Counted from the first letter of the stretch, positions 39,917 to 50,300 are shown. The stretch is 64,000 nt of DNA from Oricola thermophila (GCF_013358405.1 NZ_CP054836.1:2170001-2234000); one strand, 5' to 3'. Numbers and translations are program-made. The notes: generated from the sequence alone by a model not told the origin.

Positions 39917-40527
39917 AGGCGCGTGCGGGTCCAGCCTTCCGCCTCGTCCCCGCGCCTGAACACCACGCGGTCGTGCAGCCGGAAGGCGCCATCCTTCCAG
40001 AACTCGATGTAGAGGGGCGAGATCCGGAACCCGGACCAGTATGGCGGGCGCGGAATGTCGCCCACCGGGTACCGGGCGGCGACCTTCGCCACCGCCTTTT
40101 CGAGCGCGAACCGGCTTTCCAGCGGCCGGGACTGCTTCGAGGCCCATGCGCCGATCCGGCTGCCGCGAGCCCGCGAGGCGAAATAGGCATCGGCCTCCTC
40201 GTCCGAAACAACCGACACCGGACCGCGCACGCGCACCTGTCGGCGCAGCGACTTCCAGTGGAAGCACATCGCCGCCTTGCGCGCGGAAAGCACCTCCTGC
40301 CCCTTCTGGCTCTCGAAGTTGGTGTAGAAGACGAAACCGCGCTCGTCGAACTCCTTCAGGAGCACCATGCGCACATTCGGCAGCCCGTCCTCGTCAACGG
40401 TGGCGAGCGCCGTGGCATTCGGATCGTTGATCTCGGATTTCTCGGCTTCCGAAAGCCACTCCCCGAACAATGCGAACGGATCTTCGCGGGTGGTGAAGTC
40501 AGTGTTTGTTAACTGTGAGGACGTCAT
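39907..40527 (-). CDS. pdxH: pyridoxamine/pyridoxine 5'-phosphate oxidase
   Basis: It makes pyridoxal phosphate with FMN. The protein is 206 residues: [26 protein letters not shown]-binding [40 protein letters not shown], and the C-terminal [24 protein letters not shown]. The ATG at 40527 is chosen where homology begins. It is divergent from an RT0821-like lipoprotein with 52 bases between start codons. Confidence 0.96.
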   Translation of the reverse strand: MTSSQLTNTDFTTREDPFALFGEWLSEAEKSEINDPNATALATVDEDGLPNVRMVLLKEFDERGFVFYTNFESQKGQEVLSARKAAMCFHWKSLRRQVRVRGPVSVVSDEEADAYFASRARGSRIGAWASKQSRPLESRFALEKAVAKVAARYPVGDIPRPPYWSGFRISPLYIEFWKDGAFRLHDRVVFRRGDEAEGWTRTRLYP

Positions 40528-40579
40528 AGTCTTTCCGGGACTGCGGCGGCATCTGCCGCTGATGGCGATGGCGTAACCA

Positions 40580-41098
40580 ATGGGGTTTTTCGTGCGCACA
40601 ATCGGAAGAATTTCGCATCCCCGCAAGGGGGTGCCTGCATTCGTGTGCAGATTCGCCGCATGCGCCACGTTCGCATTCACCCTCCAGGCCTGCAGCATGA
40701 CCGGCAGGGATCTCGACGAGGCGGCCGTCGGCTCCATTGCCATCGTCGACTCCACGACGGCCGTGGCACCGGATCCCTTCCGCCAGGCCGACGGCGCCGA
40801 GGGAGCGGAACGCGACCGGCTTCTCGACGAGGACACGATCCGCAACGCCGTAACCTCGGCCGACCTGAACAGCCTCGAGGACGGCCCGCTCAACTGGGCC
40901 AACCAGTCGACCGGCTCCTCCGGCGTCATCACGGAAATCGCGCAGCGCAAGGTAGCCGGGCAGACCTGCCGCAGCTTTACCGCGACCCGGAACGCCTATG
41001 ACGGCGTCACCGTGTACCAGGGGGAACTCTGCCTGGACCGCCGCACAGGCTGGTGGACACGCCTCCTCGAGCCGCTCGGCTTCGGCAATGACGCCTGA
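40580..41098 (+). CDS. RT0821/Lpp0805-like surface lipoprotein
   Basis: A 172-residue predicted lipoprotein. A basic N-terminus and hydrophobic stretch lead to LQAC with the lipidated Cys near residue 38. The C-terminal domain shows the family pattern [40 protein letters not shown]. Family members are surface or outer-membrane proteins of unknown function. A GTG at 40631 is a possible shorter start giving a more ordinary signal length. Confidence 0.82.
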   Translation: MGFFVRTIGRISHPRKGVPAFVCRFAACATFAFTLQACSMTGRDLDEAAVGSIAIVDSTTAVAPDPFRQADGAEGAERDRLLDEDTIRNAVTSADLNSLEDGPLNWANQSTGSSGVITEIAQRKVAGQTCRSFTATRNAYDGVTVYQGELCLDRRTGWWTRLLEPLGFGNDA

Positions 41099-41186
41099 TC
41101 GGGCGCATCCGGACGCCACGTCTGGAATCCGCGACGCATCGTCGCCATATTACGGGTGAAATCAGGTGAACCAGCACAATACAGCC

Positions 41187-42131
41187 ATGAGAGACCCGTA
41201 TACGGTGCTTGGCGTCGCCAAGACGGCAAGCACATCAGAAATCAAGTCCGCCTTCCGGAAACTGGCGAAGAAATACCATCCGGACGCGAACAAGGACGAC
41301 CCGAAGGCGCAGGAGCGCTTTTCGGAGATCTCGCGCGCCTATGAGATCATCGGCGACGAAACCAAGCGCAAGCAGTACGACCGCGGGGAAATCGACGCCG
41401 ACGGCCGCGAAACCTTCCACGGAGCCGGCGGCAGCGGCTTCGCCTATGACGGCTTCGATGCGCGCGGGGGAACCGGCGGATTCGAGTTCCACGGCGGCGC
41501 GGGCGCGGCCGAGGATATCCTGTCGGAACTCTTCGGCTCCGCTTTCGGCGGCGGCCGGAGCGGCGGCGGACCGTTCTCCGGCTTTTCCGACATGGGCGGC
41601 GCCGGCGGCAAGCGCAGGACGGCACAGCCCCAGCGCGGCAAGGATATCGAGGCCGAGCTGCCGGTCGGCGTCTCCGACATCTTCGGCGAGGGCAAGGCGA
41701 AGCTCCGGCTGCCCGACGGACGCACCATCGCGGTGAAGATACCGAAGGGCGCGGTCGACGGACAGGTCATCCGCCTCAAGGGCCAGGGCCAGGCGAGCGC
41801 CACCGGACATCGCGGTGACATTTTGGCCACTATCCGCATCAAACCCGGCGAAGGCATGCGCATCGACGGCGCCAACATATATCAGGATGTGGACGTCCCG
41901 CTGGAAACGGCGGTGTTCGGCGGCAAGGTGCCGCTGGCCACTCCGGACGGAAAGAAGGTCGCCCTCTCCGTCCCTGCATGGACCTCCTCCGGCCAGACCA
42001 TGCGCCTGAAAGGCAAGGGGCTTCCGGCTCCGAAGGGCGGTCACGGAGATCTGCTCGCGGTGCTGCATATCCGGCTTCCCGACGAAAAGCGCGAGGCGCT
42101 GGAAGCGCTGTTCCGGAAGACGACTGCCTGA
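41187..42131 (+). CDS. DnaJ-class co-chaperone (CbpA-like)
   Basis: A 314-residue J-protein lacking the zinc finger of DnaJ. The J domain (about 1-68) has the HPD motif in [11 protein letters not shown]; a Gly/Phe-rich linker (about 70-145) follows; the C-terminal beta domains include [21 protein letters not shown] and [23 protein letters not shown]. It should stimulate DnaK ATPase. The ATG at 41187 (MRDPYTVLG) is chosen by homology, with an upstream GTG possible. fabI follows 132 bases downstream. Confidence 0.93.
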   Translation: MRDPYTVLGVAKTASTSEIKSAFRKLAKKYHPDANKDDPKAQERFSEISRAYEIIGDETKRKQYDRGEIDADGRETFHGAGGSGFAYDGFDARGGTGGFEFHGGAGAAEDILSELFGSAFGGGRSGGGPFSGFSDMGGAGGKRRTAQPQRGKDIEAELPVGVSDIFGEGKAKLRLPDGRTIAVKIPKGAVDGQVIRLKGQGQASATGHRGDILATIRIKPGEGMRIDGANIYQDVDVPLETAVFGGKVPLATPDGKKVALSVPAWTSSGQTMRLKGKGLPAPKGGHGDLLAVLHIRLPDEKREALEALFRKTTA

Positions 42132-42263
42132 CTTTCCGACGCGGGACGGCCCCGCCGGGGCGAGCCGCCCGGTCCACCCGGACACGGAAACGCGCTTGAA
42201 GGCTGCATTTTGCTGTGCGATATGCTCGCCCACCTTATTGAAAGTCGAGTCGGGAAACACACC

Positions 42264-43076
42264 ATGACCACCGGGACGGGCCTCATGAAAGGCAAGCGTG
42301 GCCTCATCATCGGCCTCGCGAACAACAAGTCCATTGCATGGGGCATCGCGAAATCCTGTGCCGACCAGGGCGCGGAGCTTGCATTCACCTATCAGGGCGA
42401 CGCGCTGAAGAAGCGTGTCGAGCCGCTCGCGGCGGAACTGAACGCCATCGTCTGCGGCCATTGCGACGTCACCGAGCCGGAGACGATCGAGGAAGTGTTC
42501 CGACATTTGGAAAAGACATGGGGACGGCTCGACTTCGTCGTCCACGCGGTCGCCTTCTCCGACAAAGACGAGCTGACCGGTCGCTACATCGACACGACGC
42601 GCGACAATTTCGGCCGGACGATGGATATCTCCGTCTATTCGCTGACGTCGATCGCCAAGCGCGCCGAGCCGCTGATGTCGAGCGGCGGCTCGATCCTGAC
42701 ACTGACCTATTACGGCGCCGAGAAGGTCATGCCGCACTACAACGTCATGGGCGTGGCCAAGGCGGCGCTGGAAGCCTCGGTGCGATATCTCGCCGCCGAT
42801 CTCGGGCCGAACCGGATCCGCGTCAACGCGCTGTCCGCCGGGCCGATCAAGACGCTCGCCGCCTCCGGTATCGGCGATTTCCGCTACATCCTGCGCTGGA
42901 ACGAGTACAACTCGCCGATGCGCAAGACGGTGACGATCGAGGAGGTCGGCGACGCAGCGCTGTATCTGCTCAGCGACCTGTCCCGCTCCGTGACCGGCGA
43001 GGTGCACCATGTCGACGCCGGCTACCATGTCGTCGGCATGAAGGCGGTCGACGCGCCGGACATGACGAAAGACTGA
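42264..43076 (+). CDS. fabI: enoyl-ACP reductase FabI
   Basis: Last reduction of fatty-acid elongation, NADH-dependent; target of triclosan. The protein is 270 residues. KRGLIIGLANNKSIAWGIA is the nucleotide site, the catalytic pair is Tyr in HYNVMGVAK (about 158) and Lys 7 residues on, and LSAGPIKTLAASGI is the substrate loop. It starts at MTTGTGLMKGKR; the few codons upstream are not family-like. A histidine phosphatase follows after 36 bases. Confidence 0.96.
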   Translation: MTTGTGLMKGKRGLIIGLANNKSIAWGIAKSCADQGAELAFTYQGDALKKRVEPLAAELNAIVCGHCDVTEPETIEEVFRHLEKTWGRLDFVVHAVAFSDKDELTGRYIDTTRDNFGRTMDISVYSLTSIAKRAEPLMSSGGSILTLTYYGAEKVMPHYNVMGVAKAALEASVRYLAADLGPNRIRVNALSAGPIKTLAASGIGDFRYILRWNEYNSPMRKTVTIEEVGDAALYLLSDLSRSVTGEVHHVDAGYHVVGMKAVDAPDMTKD

Positions 43077-43112
43077 CACCCTCCCCAGCCCGGAAAGGCG
43101 ACGGACCTCGCG

Positions 43113-43721
43113 ATGACCACCAAGGCAAGGCCGCCGTTCTTCATGATCCGCCACGGCGAGACCGACTGGAACCGCGAAAGGCGCTACCAGGGCCAGGTGG
43201 ACATTCCACTGAATGCGCTCGGCCGCGCGCAGGCCGCCGGCAACGGCCGCCTTCTCGCCTCGCTCGGCCTCGACTGGTCCGGCTGGCGCTTCTTTTCCAG
43301 CCCGCTCGGCCGCGCGCGGGAGACCATGGAAATCATGCGCGGCGAGATGGGCCTCGATCCGGGCGGCTACATGACCGACGACCGGCTCGTCGAGATCACC
43401 TTCGGCGCCTGGGAGCGCAAGCGGATCGAGGAACTGGAAGCCGAGGAGCCCGAGGAGATGGCGCGCCGCAATGCCGACAAGTGGACGCACACCCCCCCGG
43501 GCGGCGAGAGCTATGCCGAGGCCGTGAAGCGGGTCTCCGCCTTTCTCGACGAGCTGACCGGCCCGTCCGTCGTCGTCTGCCACGGCGGCATCCTGAGGGC
43601 GACGCGCTTCATCATCGAGGATGTCGACGGCACGGAGATCGCCGACTGGCCCGTGCCGCAGGACAAGGTTTATCGGTTCGACGGCGCGGACACCCACTGG
43701 CTCGGCGGCGGCGACGCGTGA
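43113..43721 (+). CDS. histidine phosphatase family protein
   Basis: A 202-residue branch-1 histidine phosphatase, phosphoglycerate-mutase-like. The catalytic histidine is in FFMIRHGETDWNRERRYQGQVDIPLN (near residue 13), with FFSSPLGRARETM, EITFGAWE and VVVCHGGILRATR as the second core. The substrate is unknown. It sits between fabI and aroC on the same strand. Confidence 0.92.
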   Translation: MTTKARPPFFMIRHGETDWNRERRYQGQVDIPLNALGRAQAAGNGRLLASLGLDWSGWRFFSSPLGRARETMEIMRGEMGLDPGGYMTDDRLVEITFGAWERKRIEELEAEEPEEMARRNADKWTHTPPGGESYAEAVKRVSAFLDELTGPSVVVCHGGILRATRFIIEDVDGTEIADWPVPQDKVYRFDGADTHWLGGGDA

Positions 43722-43798
43722 TCCACCGCTTTGCGGCGAGAGTGTTTCCTTTTCCACCGCCTCTGTTCTAATAACAGGCTCAGAATCGGGCTATCTTC

Positions 43799-44893
43799 AT
43801 GTCGCACAACACTTACGGCCATCTTTTCCGCGTCACCACCTGGGGCGAAAGCCACGGAATCGCCCTTGGCTGCGTGATCGACGGCTGTCCGCCCGGCATC
43901 GAATTTACCGAGGCCGAGGTGCAGGCCTACCTGGACAAGCGCAAGCCCGGCCAGTCGAAATTCACCACCCAGCGCCGCGAACCCGACCAGGTGCGCGTGC
44001 TTTCGGGTGTCATGCCGCAGGATGACGGCGAGACGCTGGTGACCACCGGCACGCCGGTCTGCATGATGATCCAGAACACCGACCAGCGATCGAAGGACTA
44101 TTCAGACATCGCGAAGCGCTACCGGCCCGGCCACGCCGACTTCACCTATGACGTCAAGTACGGCATCCGCGACCATCGCGGCGGCGGCCGCTCCTCGGCG
44201 CGCGAGACGGCAGCGCGGGTGGCGGCCGGCGCGCTGGCCCGCAAGGTCGTGCCCGGCCTCGTCGTGCGCGGCGCCCTGGTCTCGATGGGAACGAAGGAAA
44301 TCGACCGCGACCGGTGGGATTGGGAGGAAGTGAACCGCAATCCCTTCTTCACGCCGGACCCGCAGGCGGCCGAGGAGTTCGCCGACTATCTCGACGCCAT
44401 CCGAAAGGCCGGCTCGTCGGTCGGCGCGGTGATCGAGGTCGTCGCGGAGGGCGTGCCCGCCGGTCTCGGCGCGCCGGTCTATGCCAAGCTCGACCAGGAC
44501 ATTGCCTCCGGGCTCATGTCGATAAACGCGGTCAAGGGCGTGGAGATCGGCAACGGCTTCGAGGCCGCGCGCATCCGCGGCGAGGAGAACGCCGACGAGA
44601 TCCGGCTCGACGAATACGGCAACCCGTCCTTCCTTTCCAACAATGCCGGCGGCATCCTCGGCGGCATTTCAACCGGGCAGCCGGTCGTGGCGCGTTTCGC
44701 CGTCAAACCGACCTCCTCCATCCTTACCCCCACGCGGTCGATCACCGCCGACGGCGAGGAGACGGAGGTCGTCACCAAGGGCCGGCACGATCCCTGCGTG
44801 GGCATTCGGGCGGTTCCCATCGGCGAAGCCATGGTTGCCTGCGCGATCGCCGACCATTATTTGCGACACCGCGGGCAGACAGGGCGGATTTAG
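43799..44893 (+). CDS. aroC: chorismate synthase
   Basis: It makes chorismate from EPSP using reduced FMN, the last common step to aromatic amino acids. The 364-residue protein has the expected start [20 protein letters not shown], the middle [39 protein letters not shown] and the end [17 protein letters not shown]. ribB follows after 8 bases, so they are likely co-transcribed. Confidence 0.97.
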   Translation: MSHNTYGHLFRVTTWGESHGIALGCVIDGCPPGIEFTEAEVQAYLDKRKPGQSKFTTQRREPDQVRVLSGVMPQDDGETLVTTGTPVCMMIQNTDQRSKDYSDIAKRYRPGHADFTYDVKYGIRDHRGGGRSSARETAARVAAGALARKVVPGLVVRGALVSMGTKEIDRDRWDWEEVNRNPFFTPDPQAAEEFADYLDAIRKAGSSVGAVIEVVAEGVPAGLGAPVYAKLDQDIASGLMSINAVKGVEIGNGFEAARIRGEENADEIRLDEYGNPSFLSNNAGGILGGISTGQPVVARFAVKPTSSILTPTRSITADGEETEVVTKGRHDPCVGIRAVPIGEAMVACAIADHYLRHRGQTGRI

Positions 44894-44901
44894 GAATTTC
44901 C

Positions 44902-45990
44902 ATGGCATACGACCAGGCAAAGGTGATTGAGGCGCTGCGCGCCTTCGAACGCGGCGAAATCGTCGTGGTGATGGACGACGACGGGCGCGAGAACGAGGGC
45001 GACCTGATCGTCGCCGCCGTGCACACGACCCCGGAAAAGATGGCCTTCATCGTGCGGCACACCTCCGGCATCGTCTGCGCGCCGATGACGCGCGACGAGG
45101 CAAAGCGGCTCAATCTCGCGCCGATGGTCGCCGAGAACGACGCGCCGCACGCCACGGCCTTCACGGTGACCGTCGACTACAAGCACGGCACCACCACGGG
45201 CATCTCGGCTGACGACCGCACGACGACGGTGCGCAATCTCGCCAACCCGAATGCCGGCGCGGCCGATTTCGTCCGCCCCGGCCACATATTCCCGCTGGTC
45301 GCCCGCGAGGGCGGTGTCCTGATGCGCTCGGGCCACACCGAGGCCGCCGTGGACCTCTGCAAGCTCGCCGGCCTGCCTCCGATCGGTGTCATCTCCGAAC
45401 TCGTCAACGACGACGGCACGGTCATGCGCGGCCCCGAGGTCACCGCCTTCGCTGAAAAGCACGGGCTGAAACAGGTCTCCGTGGCCGACCTGATCCACTA
45501 CCGGCAGCGCAAGGAAACGCTGATCGAGATGGTCGAGACCTTCGACGTGGACACGGAAGCCGGTCCCGCGAAGGCCTACGCCTACACGCTGCCCTGGGAC
45601 CCGATGCACCATCTCGCCGTCGTTTTCGGCGACATCCGCGACGGCGTGGACGTACCGGTGCGGCTGCATATGGAATCCGTGGTCGACGATGTGTTCGGCA
45701 GGGAAAAGACGATGACATCGATCCTGCGACGCATGAAGGAGGAAGGCCGCGGCGTGGTCGTCTATCTGCGCGAGGGCTCGGTCGGCGTCGGACGCGCCTC
45801 CGGGCGGCGCCTGCCGGAAGAGCACGCGGAGGCGCAGGACCGCGAAAACGAATGGCGCGAAATCGGGCTGGGGGCACAGATCCTGAAAGATCTCGGGATC
45901 GGCTCGATCAAGCTGTTTGCATCGAGGGAGAGACATTATGTGGGGCTCGAAGGTTTCGGCATCCGGATCACGTCGACGGAGATCCTCTAG
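44902..45990 (+). CDS. ribB: 3,4-dihydroxy-2-butanone-4-phosphate synthase fused to degenerate GTP cyclohydrolase II
   Basis: A 362-residue fusion. The RibB domain (about 1-200) is intact: MDDDGRENEGDLI, TSGIVCAPMT, VDYKHGTTTGISADDR, RPGHIFPLVAREGGVL and RSGHTEAAVDL. The C-terminal RibA-like half (about 205-362) lacks the zinc cysteines: where active enzymes read [20 protein letters not shown], this has RLHMESVVDDVFGREKTMTS. GTP cyclohydrolase activity is therefore not expected, as in RibBX-type proteins. The 3' end overlaps the next gene by 53 bases. Confidence 0.93.
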   Translation: MAYDQAKVIEALRAFERGEIVVVMDDDGRENEGDLIVAAVHTTPEKMAFIVRHTSGIVCAPMTRDEAKRLNLAPMVAENDAPHATAFTVTVDYKHGTTTGISADDRTTTVRNLANPNAGAADFVRPGHIFPLVAREGGVLMRSGHTEAAVDLCKLAGLPPIGVISELVNDDGTVMRGPEVTAFAEKHGLKQVSVADLIHYRQRKETLIEMVETFDVDTEAGPAKAYAYTLPWDPMHHLAVVFGDIRDGVDVPVRLHMESVVDDVFGREKTMTSILRRMKEEGRGVVVYLREGSVGVGRASGRRLPEEHAEAQDRENEWREIGLGAQILKDLGIGSIKLFASRERHYVGLEGFGIRITSTEIL

Positions 45991-46957
45991 CCTCGCGCTC
46001 GTCGCGTTCGCCGCGGCCGCGCTGCTTTCCGGTGGGACGGGCACCCGCGCCGCGGAACTGTTCGAGATCGGGCTTCCGCAGCCGCTGCGCGCCCTCTACC
46101 AGGACGCCATGGGCAGCTTCGCGACCGTCGGCGAGGAAACCTTCCAGCTCGTGCCCTGCGACGCGGATGCCGGCATCTGCCTGCAGACGCTGTCGAACGG
46201 CACCATCAGCCAGCGCGTTCCCTCCAACGTCCTGCCCGACGGCTACATCGCCATCGCCGAGGAAGGCGATATCCGCAATGCGTGGTACGGCCAGCCGACG
46301 GAGCGCTACGCCCACGGCGTGCTCGGGGACGCGACAGAGGGCGGCTCTCTGGTCGTCGTGACGGACGAGCGCGAGAAACTGGAATTCGTCCTCCCCGAGA
46401 CGCAGGTCTTCGAGGACATCACGCCGCGCATCCGGGACCTCGACGGCGACGGCCGCAACGAGGTGATCGCCATCCGCTCGTCGCAGACCGGCGGCGCGGC
46501 GGTCGCGCTCTACGGCATCCGCGAAGGCGAACTGGTCGAGCTCGGCGCGGGCAGCGAGAACGGCAGTCCGAACCGCTGGACCAACATCGCCGGCATCATC
46601 GGCAATGACGACGGCACGGCCACAGTCTACGCCGTGCGCACGCCGCATATCGGCGGACGGCTGTTCTCGCTGACCTTTGCCGACGGCAATGTCAGCGAAA
46701 GCGACACGCTCGCCACCGACGTCTCCAACCACGTCATCGGTTCCCGCGAGCTCGGCCTGTCGGCCGTCGGAGACGTGAACGGCGACGGCAGGGACGACCT
46801 GGTGCTCCTGTCACAGGACCGCACGCGGCTGCGCTTCCCGCTCTCCGACCTGCCGGACATCGCCATTCCGGCAACCATCGACAAGGCGGTGATCGTGATC
46901 GACGGACGCGTGGTGACCGGCACCACCGAGGGCCGGCTGCTCGTCATCATGCCTTGA
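45938..46957 (+). CDS. secreted FG-GAP/VCBS-repeat protein
   Basis: A 339-residue exported protein. The signal region is SRRRRSSSLALVAFAAAALL (about residues 11-30), ending near TRAAEL; the arginine run is not a clean Tat motif. Two calcium-type repeats are visible: DLDGDGRNEVIAI (about 165) and DVNGDGRDDLVLL (about 280), so a small beta-propeller is likely. The start is supported by a GAGGGAGAG site 6 bases upstream, although the gene overlaps ribB by 53 bases in another frame. The function is unknown. Confidence 0.82.
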   Translation: MWGSKVSASGSRRRRSSSLALVAFAAAALLSGGTGTRAAELFEIGLPQPLRALYQDAMGSFATVGEETFQLVPCDADAGICLQTLSNGTISQRVPSNVLPDGYIAIAEEGDIRNAWYGQPTERYAHGVLGDATEGGSLVVVTDEREKLEFVLPETQVFEDITPRIRDLDGDGRNEVIAIRSSQTGGAAVALYGIREGELVELGAGSENGSPNRWTNIAGIIGNDDGTATVYAVRTPHIGGRLFSLTFADGNVSESDTLATDVSNHVIGSRELGLSAVGDVNGDGRDDLVLLSQDRTRLRFPLSDLPDIAIPATIDKAVIVIDGRVVTGTTEGRLLVIMP

Positions 46958-47037
46958 CGGCGGTGTGACATTCGCCACACCGGGCAAGCGGCGCGCGGCT
47001 AAGGTCCGACCGGAGTTCAAACCGAGGGGGTACTGCC

Positions 47038-47991
47038 ATGTGGGACTTTTCCGTAGCAAAGACACTTTCCATTGTCGGCCGAACCATGCCGTTCGTCATC
47101 CTGCGCATGGCGGTCTATTTCGGCATAACCTTCGCCTATGTGTTCGCCGTCGGCGCCGGTGCCGGCATCGGCTACGGCGTCGGACAGATCGGTGACGATC
47201 CGTCCTCCTTCGCGGTGTGGGGCGGGATCGCCGGCTTCGGCCTGGTCTCGGCCATCGTCTACTGGATCCGCGAATACATCCTCTACATGGTCAAGGCCGG
47301 CCACATCGCCGTGATGGTCGAGCTGATCGACGGCCGGACGCTGCCGCAGGGCCAGATCGGCCACGCGCAGGAGACGGTGCGCGGCCGCTTCGGCGAGGCC
47401 AACGTGCTGTTTGCACTCGACCAGCTCATCAAGGGCGTCATCCGGGCGATCACCGGCCTGATCGGCGGCGTCGCCGCCTTCCTGCCGATCCCCGGCCTCA
47501 ACGCCATTGCCGGCTTCGTCAACGGCATCATCCGCATGTCGCTGACCTATGTCGACGAGATCATCCTCGGCTACAACATCCGCGTCGCCAGCGAAAATCC
47601 GTGGGAGACCTCGCGCCACGCGCTCGTGCTCTACGCGCAGAACGGCGGCCACATGGTCAAGAACGCGGTGTGGCTGTCGATCGTCATGTGGGCGCTCTCG
47701 CTGATCGTGTTCCTGATCGCGCTCGGCCCGGCCGCCCTGTTCGTCTACATGGTGCCGGGATCGACCAGCGGCTACAGCTTCGTGTTCGCCTTTATGCTGG
47801 CCTGGTCGTTCAAGGCCGCCGTCATGGAGCCCTTCGCCATCGCGGCGCTGATGCAGGTCTTCTTCGCCCGCATCGAGGGCCAGCAGCCGGACCCGGAATG
47901 GGACGCCAAGCTCGCCGGCGCGTCCGACAAGTTCCGCGAGCTGACCCAGAAGGCGAAGCAGTCCTTCGGCGGACGGCCCGTCACACAGTAA
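47038..47991 (+). CDS. multi-pass membrane protein, unrecognised family
   Basis: A 317-residue integral membrane protein with about five or six hydrophobic segments (near residues 18-45, 60-80, 130-160, 222-245 and 250-280). Between them are amphipathic parts such as MVKAGHIAVMVELIDGRTLP and RFGEANVLFALDQLIKGVIRAITGLIGG. A soluble C-terminal tail ends PDPEWDAKLAGASDKFRELTQ. No transporter, enzyme or channel motif is evident. Strong ribosome site GAGGGGG. It is monocistronic by spacing. Confidence 0.75.
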   Translation: MWDFSVAKTLSIVGRTMPFVILRMAVYFGITFAYVFAVGAGAGIGYGVGQIGDDPSSFAVWGGIAGFGLVSAIVYWIREYILYMVKAGHIAVMVELIDGRTLPQGQIGHAQETVRGRFGEANVLFALDQLIKGVIRAITGLIGGVAAFLPIPGLNAIAGFVNGIIRMSLTYVDEIILGYNIRVASENPWETSRHALVLYAQNGGHMVKNAVWLSIVMWALSLIVFLIALGPAALFVYMVPGSTSGYSFVFAFMLAWSFKAAVMEPFAIAALMQVFFARIEGQQPDPEWDAKLAGASDKFRELTQKAKQSFGGRPVTQ

Positions 47992-48044
47992 AACATCCAC
48001 AGGAGGCGGATGGCATGGCGCGGCTTTGATGCTACATAGACGCG

Positions 48045-48974
48045 ATGACCACCCGCCTCTACACGCATGAGATCTTTCTCGAACACGAGGTGCCGCCGGG
48101 CCATCCCGAACGGCCCGACCGGCTGCGCGCAATCGCCGCCGCGCTGGACAACGAGGTCTTCGCGGGCCTCGACCGGGTCGAGGCGCCCGAGGGCGACCCC
48201 GCGACCATCCGCTACGCCCATCCCGACGAATATGTCGAGCGCGTCATGGCGCAGATCCCGGAGACGGGAATCGCCCGCATCGACGAGGACACCTGCGCCA
48301 GCCCGAAGAGCTACGAGGCGGCGCTGCATGCCATCGGTGCGGCCAATGCCGCCGTTGATGACGTTTTCACCGGCGCTGCGGCGAATGTCTTCGTCGCGGC
48401 AAGGCCGCCCGGCCACCACGCCGAGAAGGCGACCGCGATGGGCTTCTGCCTGTTCAACAACGCGGCGATCGCCGCCCGGCACGCGCAGAGGAAGCACGGT
48501 GCCGAACGCATCGCCATCGTCGACTGGGACGTGCATCACGGCAACGGCATCCAGGACATCTTCTGGGACGACGCCTCCGTGCTCTACTGCTCCACGCACC
48601 AGATGCCGCTCTATCCCGGCACCGGCGCCAAGGACGAGACCGGCGCGCACGGCACCATCTGCAACGCGCCGCTCAGCCCGCACGATTCGGGCGACCGGTT
48701 CCGCGAGGCTTTCCGTGACCGCATCCTGAAAGCGGTCGACGCGTTCCGTCCCGATCTGGTAATCGTGTCCGCCGGATTCGACGCCCACCACCGCGACCCG
48801 CTGGCCGAGCTCAATTTCGTCGAGGACGATTTCGACTGGGCGACCGGCAAGCTGATGGACCTGGCGGGCCAGCACTGCGACAACCGGCTCGTCAGCCTGC
48901 TGGAAGGCGGCTACGATCTGAAGGGACTGGCGGCCTCGACGGCCGCCCATGTTTTGCGACTGATGCGAGGATGA
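48045..48974 (+). CDS. histone deacetylase family protein
   Basis: A 309-residue arginase-fold zinc hydrolase (class II HDAC / acetoin-utilisation type). It shows [34 protein letters not shown] with the active-site His pair near 127-128, [18 protein letters not shown] with zinc ligands near 163-165, and [15 protein letters not shown] with the third ligand. Substrates are probably acetylated polyamines or proteins. xseB overlaps its stop by four bases. Confidence 0.94.
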   Translation: MTTRLYTHEIFLEHEVPPGHPERPDRLRAIAAALDNEVFAGLDRVEAPEGDPATIRYAHPDEYVERVMAQIPETGIARIDEDTCASPKSYEAALHAIGAANAAVDDVFTGAAANVFVAARPPGHHAEKATAMGFCLFNNAAIAARHAQRKHGAERIAIVDWDVHHGNGIQDIFWDDASVLYCSTHQMPLYPGTGAKDETGAHGTICNAPLSPHDSGDRFREAFRDRILKAVDAFRPDLVIVSAGFDAHHRDPLAELNFVEDDFDWATGKLMDLAGQHCDNRLVSLLEGGYDLKGLAASTAAHVLRLMRG

Positions 48975-49231
48975 ACCACATGGCCGACGCTCCGACCCAC
49001 GCCGACGTGAAGGAGATGAACTTCGAGACGGCGCTGAAACAGCTGGAAGAGATCGTGGACAAGCTGGAACGCGGAGACGTGCCGCTGGACGAATCCATCG
49101 CCATCTACGAACGCGGCGAAGCGCTTCGCAACCGTTGCGACGCGCTGCTGAAGGCGGCCGAGGCCAAGATCGAGAAGATCAAGCTCAACCGCGAGGGCAA
49201 GCCGGCCGGTACGGAACCGCTGGACGGGTAG
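48971..49231 (+). CDS. xseB: exodeoxyribonuclease VII small subunit
   Basis: An 86-residue helical subunit that binds XseA. The core is [40 protein letters not shown], the family signature. The ATG overlaps the deacetylase stop (ATGA), implying coupled translation. In relatives dxs usually lies downstream of this gene; here a pirin gene follows instead. Confidence 0.96.
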   Translation: MNHMADAPTHADVKEMNFETALKQLEEIVDKLERGDVPLDESIAIYERGEALRNRCDALLKAAEAKIEKIKLNREGKPAGTEPLDG

Positions 49232-49327
49232 TCCCCGTCTCTCTCCGGCGAACGCTCCGTCGCCCCGGATTGAATTGCGCTCCCCGCCTCCCATTTGCCG
49301 TAGTGAACAGACAGGCGGAGGCAGGCC

Positions 49328-50245
49328 ATGAGCTTCTTTCCCGGAAACGACCCGGAACCGGGCGACTCGTTCGCCTGCGACGCGATCGAGACGCTGGTCG
49401 TCCCGAAGGTCAGCGACATCGGCGGCTTCGAGGTGCGCCGCGCCCTGCCCTCGCTCAAGCGCAAGCTGGTCGGCCCCTTCATCTTCTTCGACCGCATGGG
49501 GCCGGCGACCTTCCGGCCTGGCGAGGCGATCGACGTGCGGCCCCATCCGCATATCGGGCTGTCCACGGTGACCTATCTCTATGACGGAACGATCCGCCAC
49601 CGCGACTCGCTCGGCACCGAAATGGTCATCGCGCCGGGCGACATAAACCTGATGACGGCGGGACGCGGCATCGTCCATTCGGAACGCTCGCCGGAGGAAA
49701 CGCGGCAGACCGCGCGGCGCATTTCCGGATTGCAGACCTGGCTGGCCCTGCCCGACGACAAGGAGGAAATCGCGCCGTCCTTCGAGAACACCGATGCGGC
49801 GTCGATGGGCGTCCTCGACGGCGGCAAGGCGCAAGCCCGGGTGCTGATCGGCTCGTTCCACGGCGTTTCCTCGCCGGTGACGCAGTTTTCCGAGACCCTC
49901 TATGTCGACGTGACGCTCGCCCCCGGCGGCGAGATCGAGATCCCGGCCGACGCCGAGGAACGCGCCGTCTATGTCGTGGAAGGAGAGATCGACATCGCGG
50001 GCGACATCTTCGCCCCGGACCGGCTGCTGGTCTTCCGCCCCGGTGACCGCATCGTCGTGCGCTCGGAGCGCGGTGCGTCCTTCATGCTGTTCGGCGGCGC
50101 CTCGCTCGGCTCGCGGCGCTACATCTGGTGGAACTTCGTCTCCTCCTCGCGCGAGCGCATCGAGCAGGCGAAGGAGGAATGGAAAAGCCGCTGCTTCGAC
50201 ATCGTGCCGGGCGACGAGGAGGAATTCATCCCGCTGCCGGAATGA
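49328..50245 (+). CDS. pirin family protein
   Basis: A 305-residue double cupin. The N-terminal pirin motif includes the metal ligands in PHPHIGLSTVTYLYDG and GRGIVHSERS, with VGPFIFFDRMGPATFRPGE before them. The C-terminal cupin ends in GGASLGSRRYIWWNFVSSSRERIEQAK, the usual pirin tail. Some pirins have quercetinase activity, others act as redox-sensitive regulators; nothing here decides between them. AGGC-type ribosome site before the ATG at 49328. Confidence 0.94.
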   Translation: MSFFPGNDPEPGDSFACDAIETLVVPKVSDIGGFEVRRALPSLKRKLVGPFIFFDRMGPATFRPGEAIDVRPHPHIGLSTVTYLYDGTIRHRDSLGTEMVIAPGDINLMTAGRGIVHSERSPEETRQTARRISGLQTWLALPDDKEEIAPSFENTDAASMGVLDGGKAQARVLIGSFHGVSSPVTQFSETLYVDVTLAPGGEIEIPADAEERAVYVVEGEIDIAGDIFAPDRLLVFRPGDRIVVRSERGASFMLFGGASLGSRRYIWWNFVSSSRERIEQAKEEWKSRCFDIVPGDEEEFIPLPE

Positions 50246-50300
50246 GCCGATATCGATTCAGCCATTGCCAAGGGGCGCGTCACCCGGCAATGAACGGTTC

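Noticed and set aside
41235..43757. 840-codon antisense frame across the DnaJ-like, fabI and phosphatase genes
   Set aside because: It crosses three well-supported genes and the intergenic gaps between them; composition is that of a codon-position shadow.
44894..44901. FMN riboswitch before ribB
   Set aside because: Only eight bases separate aroC from ribB, leaving no room for the aptamer.
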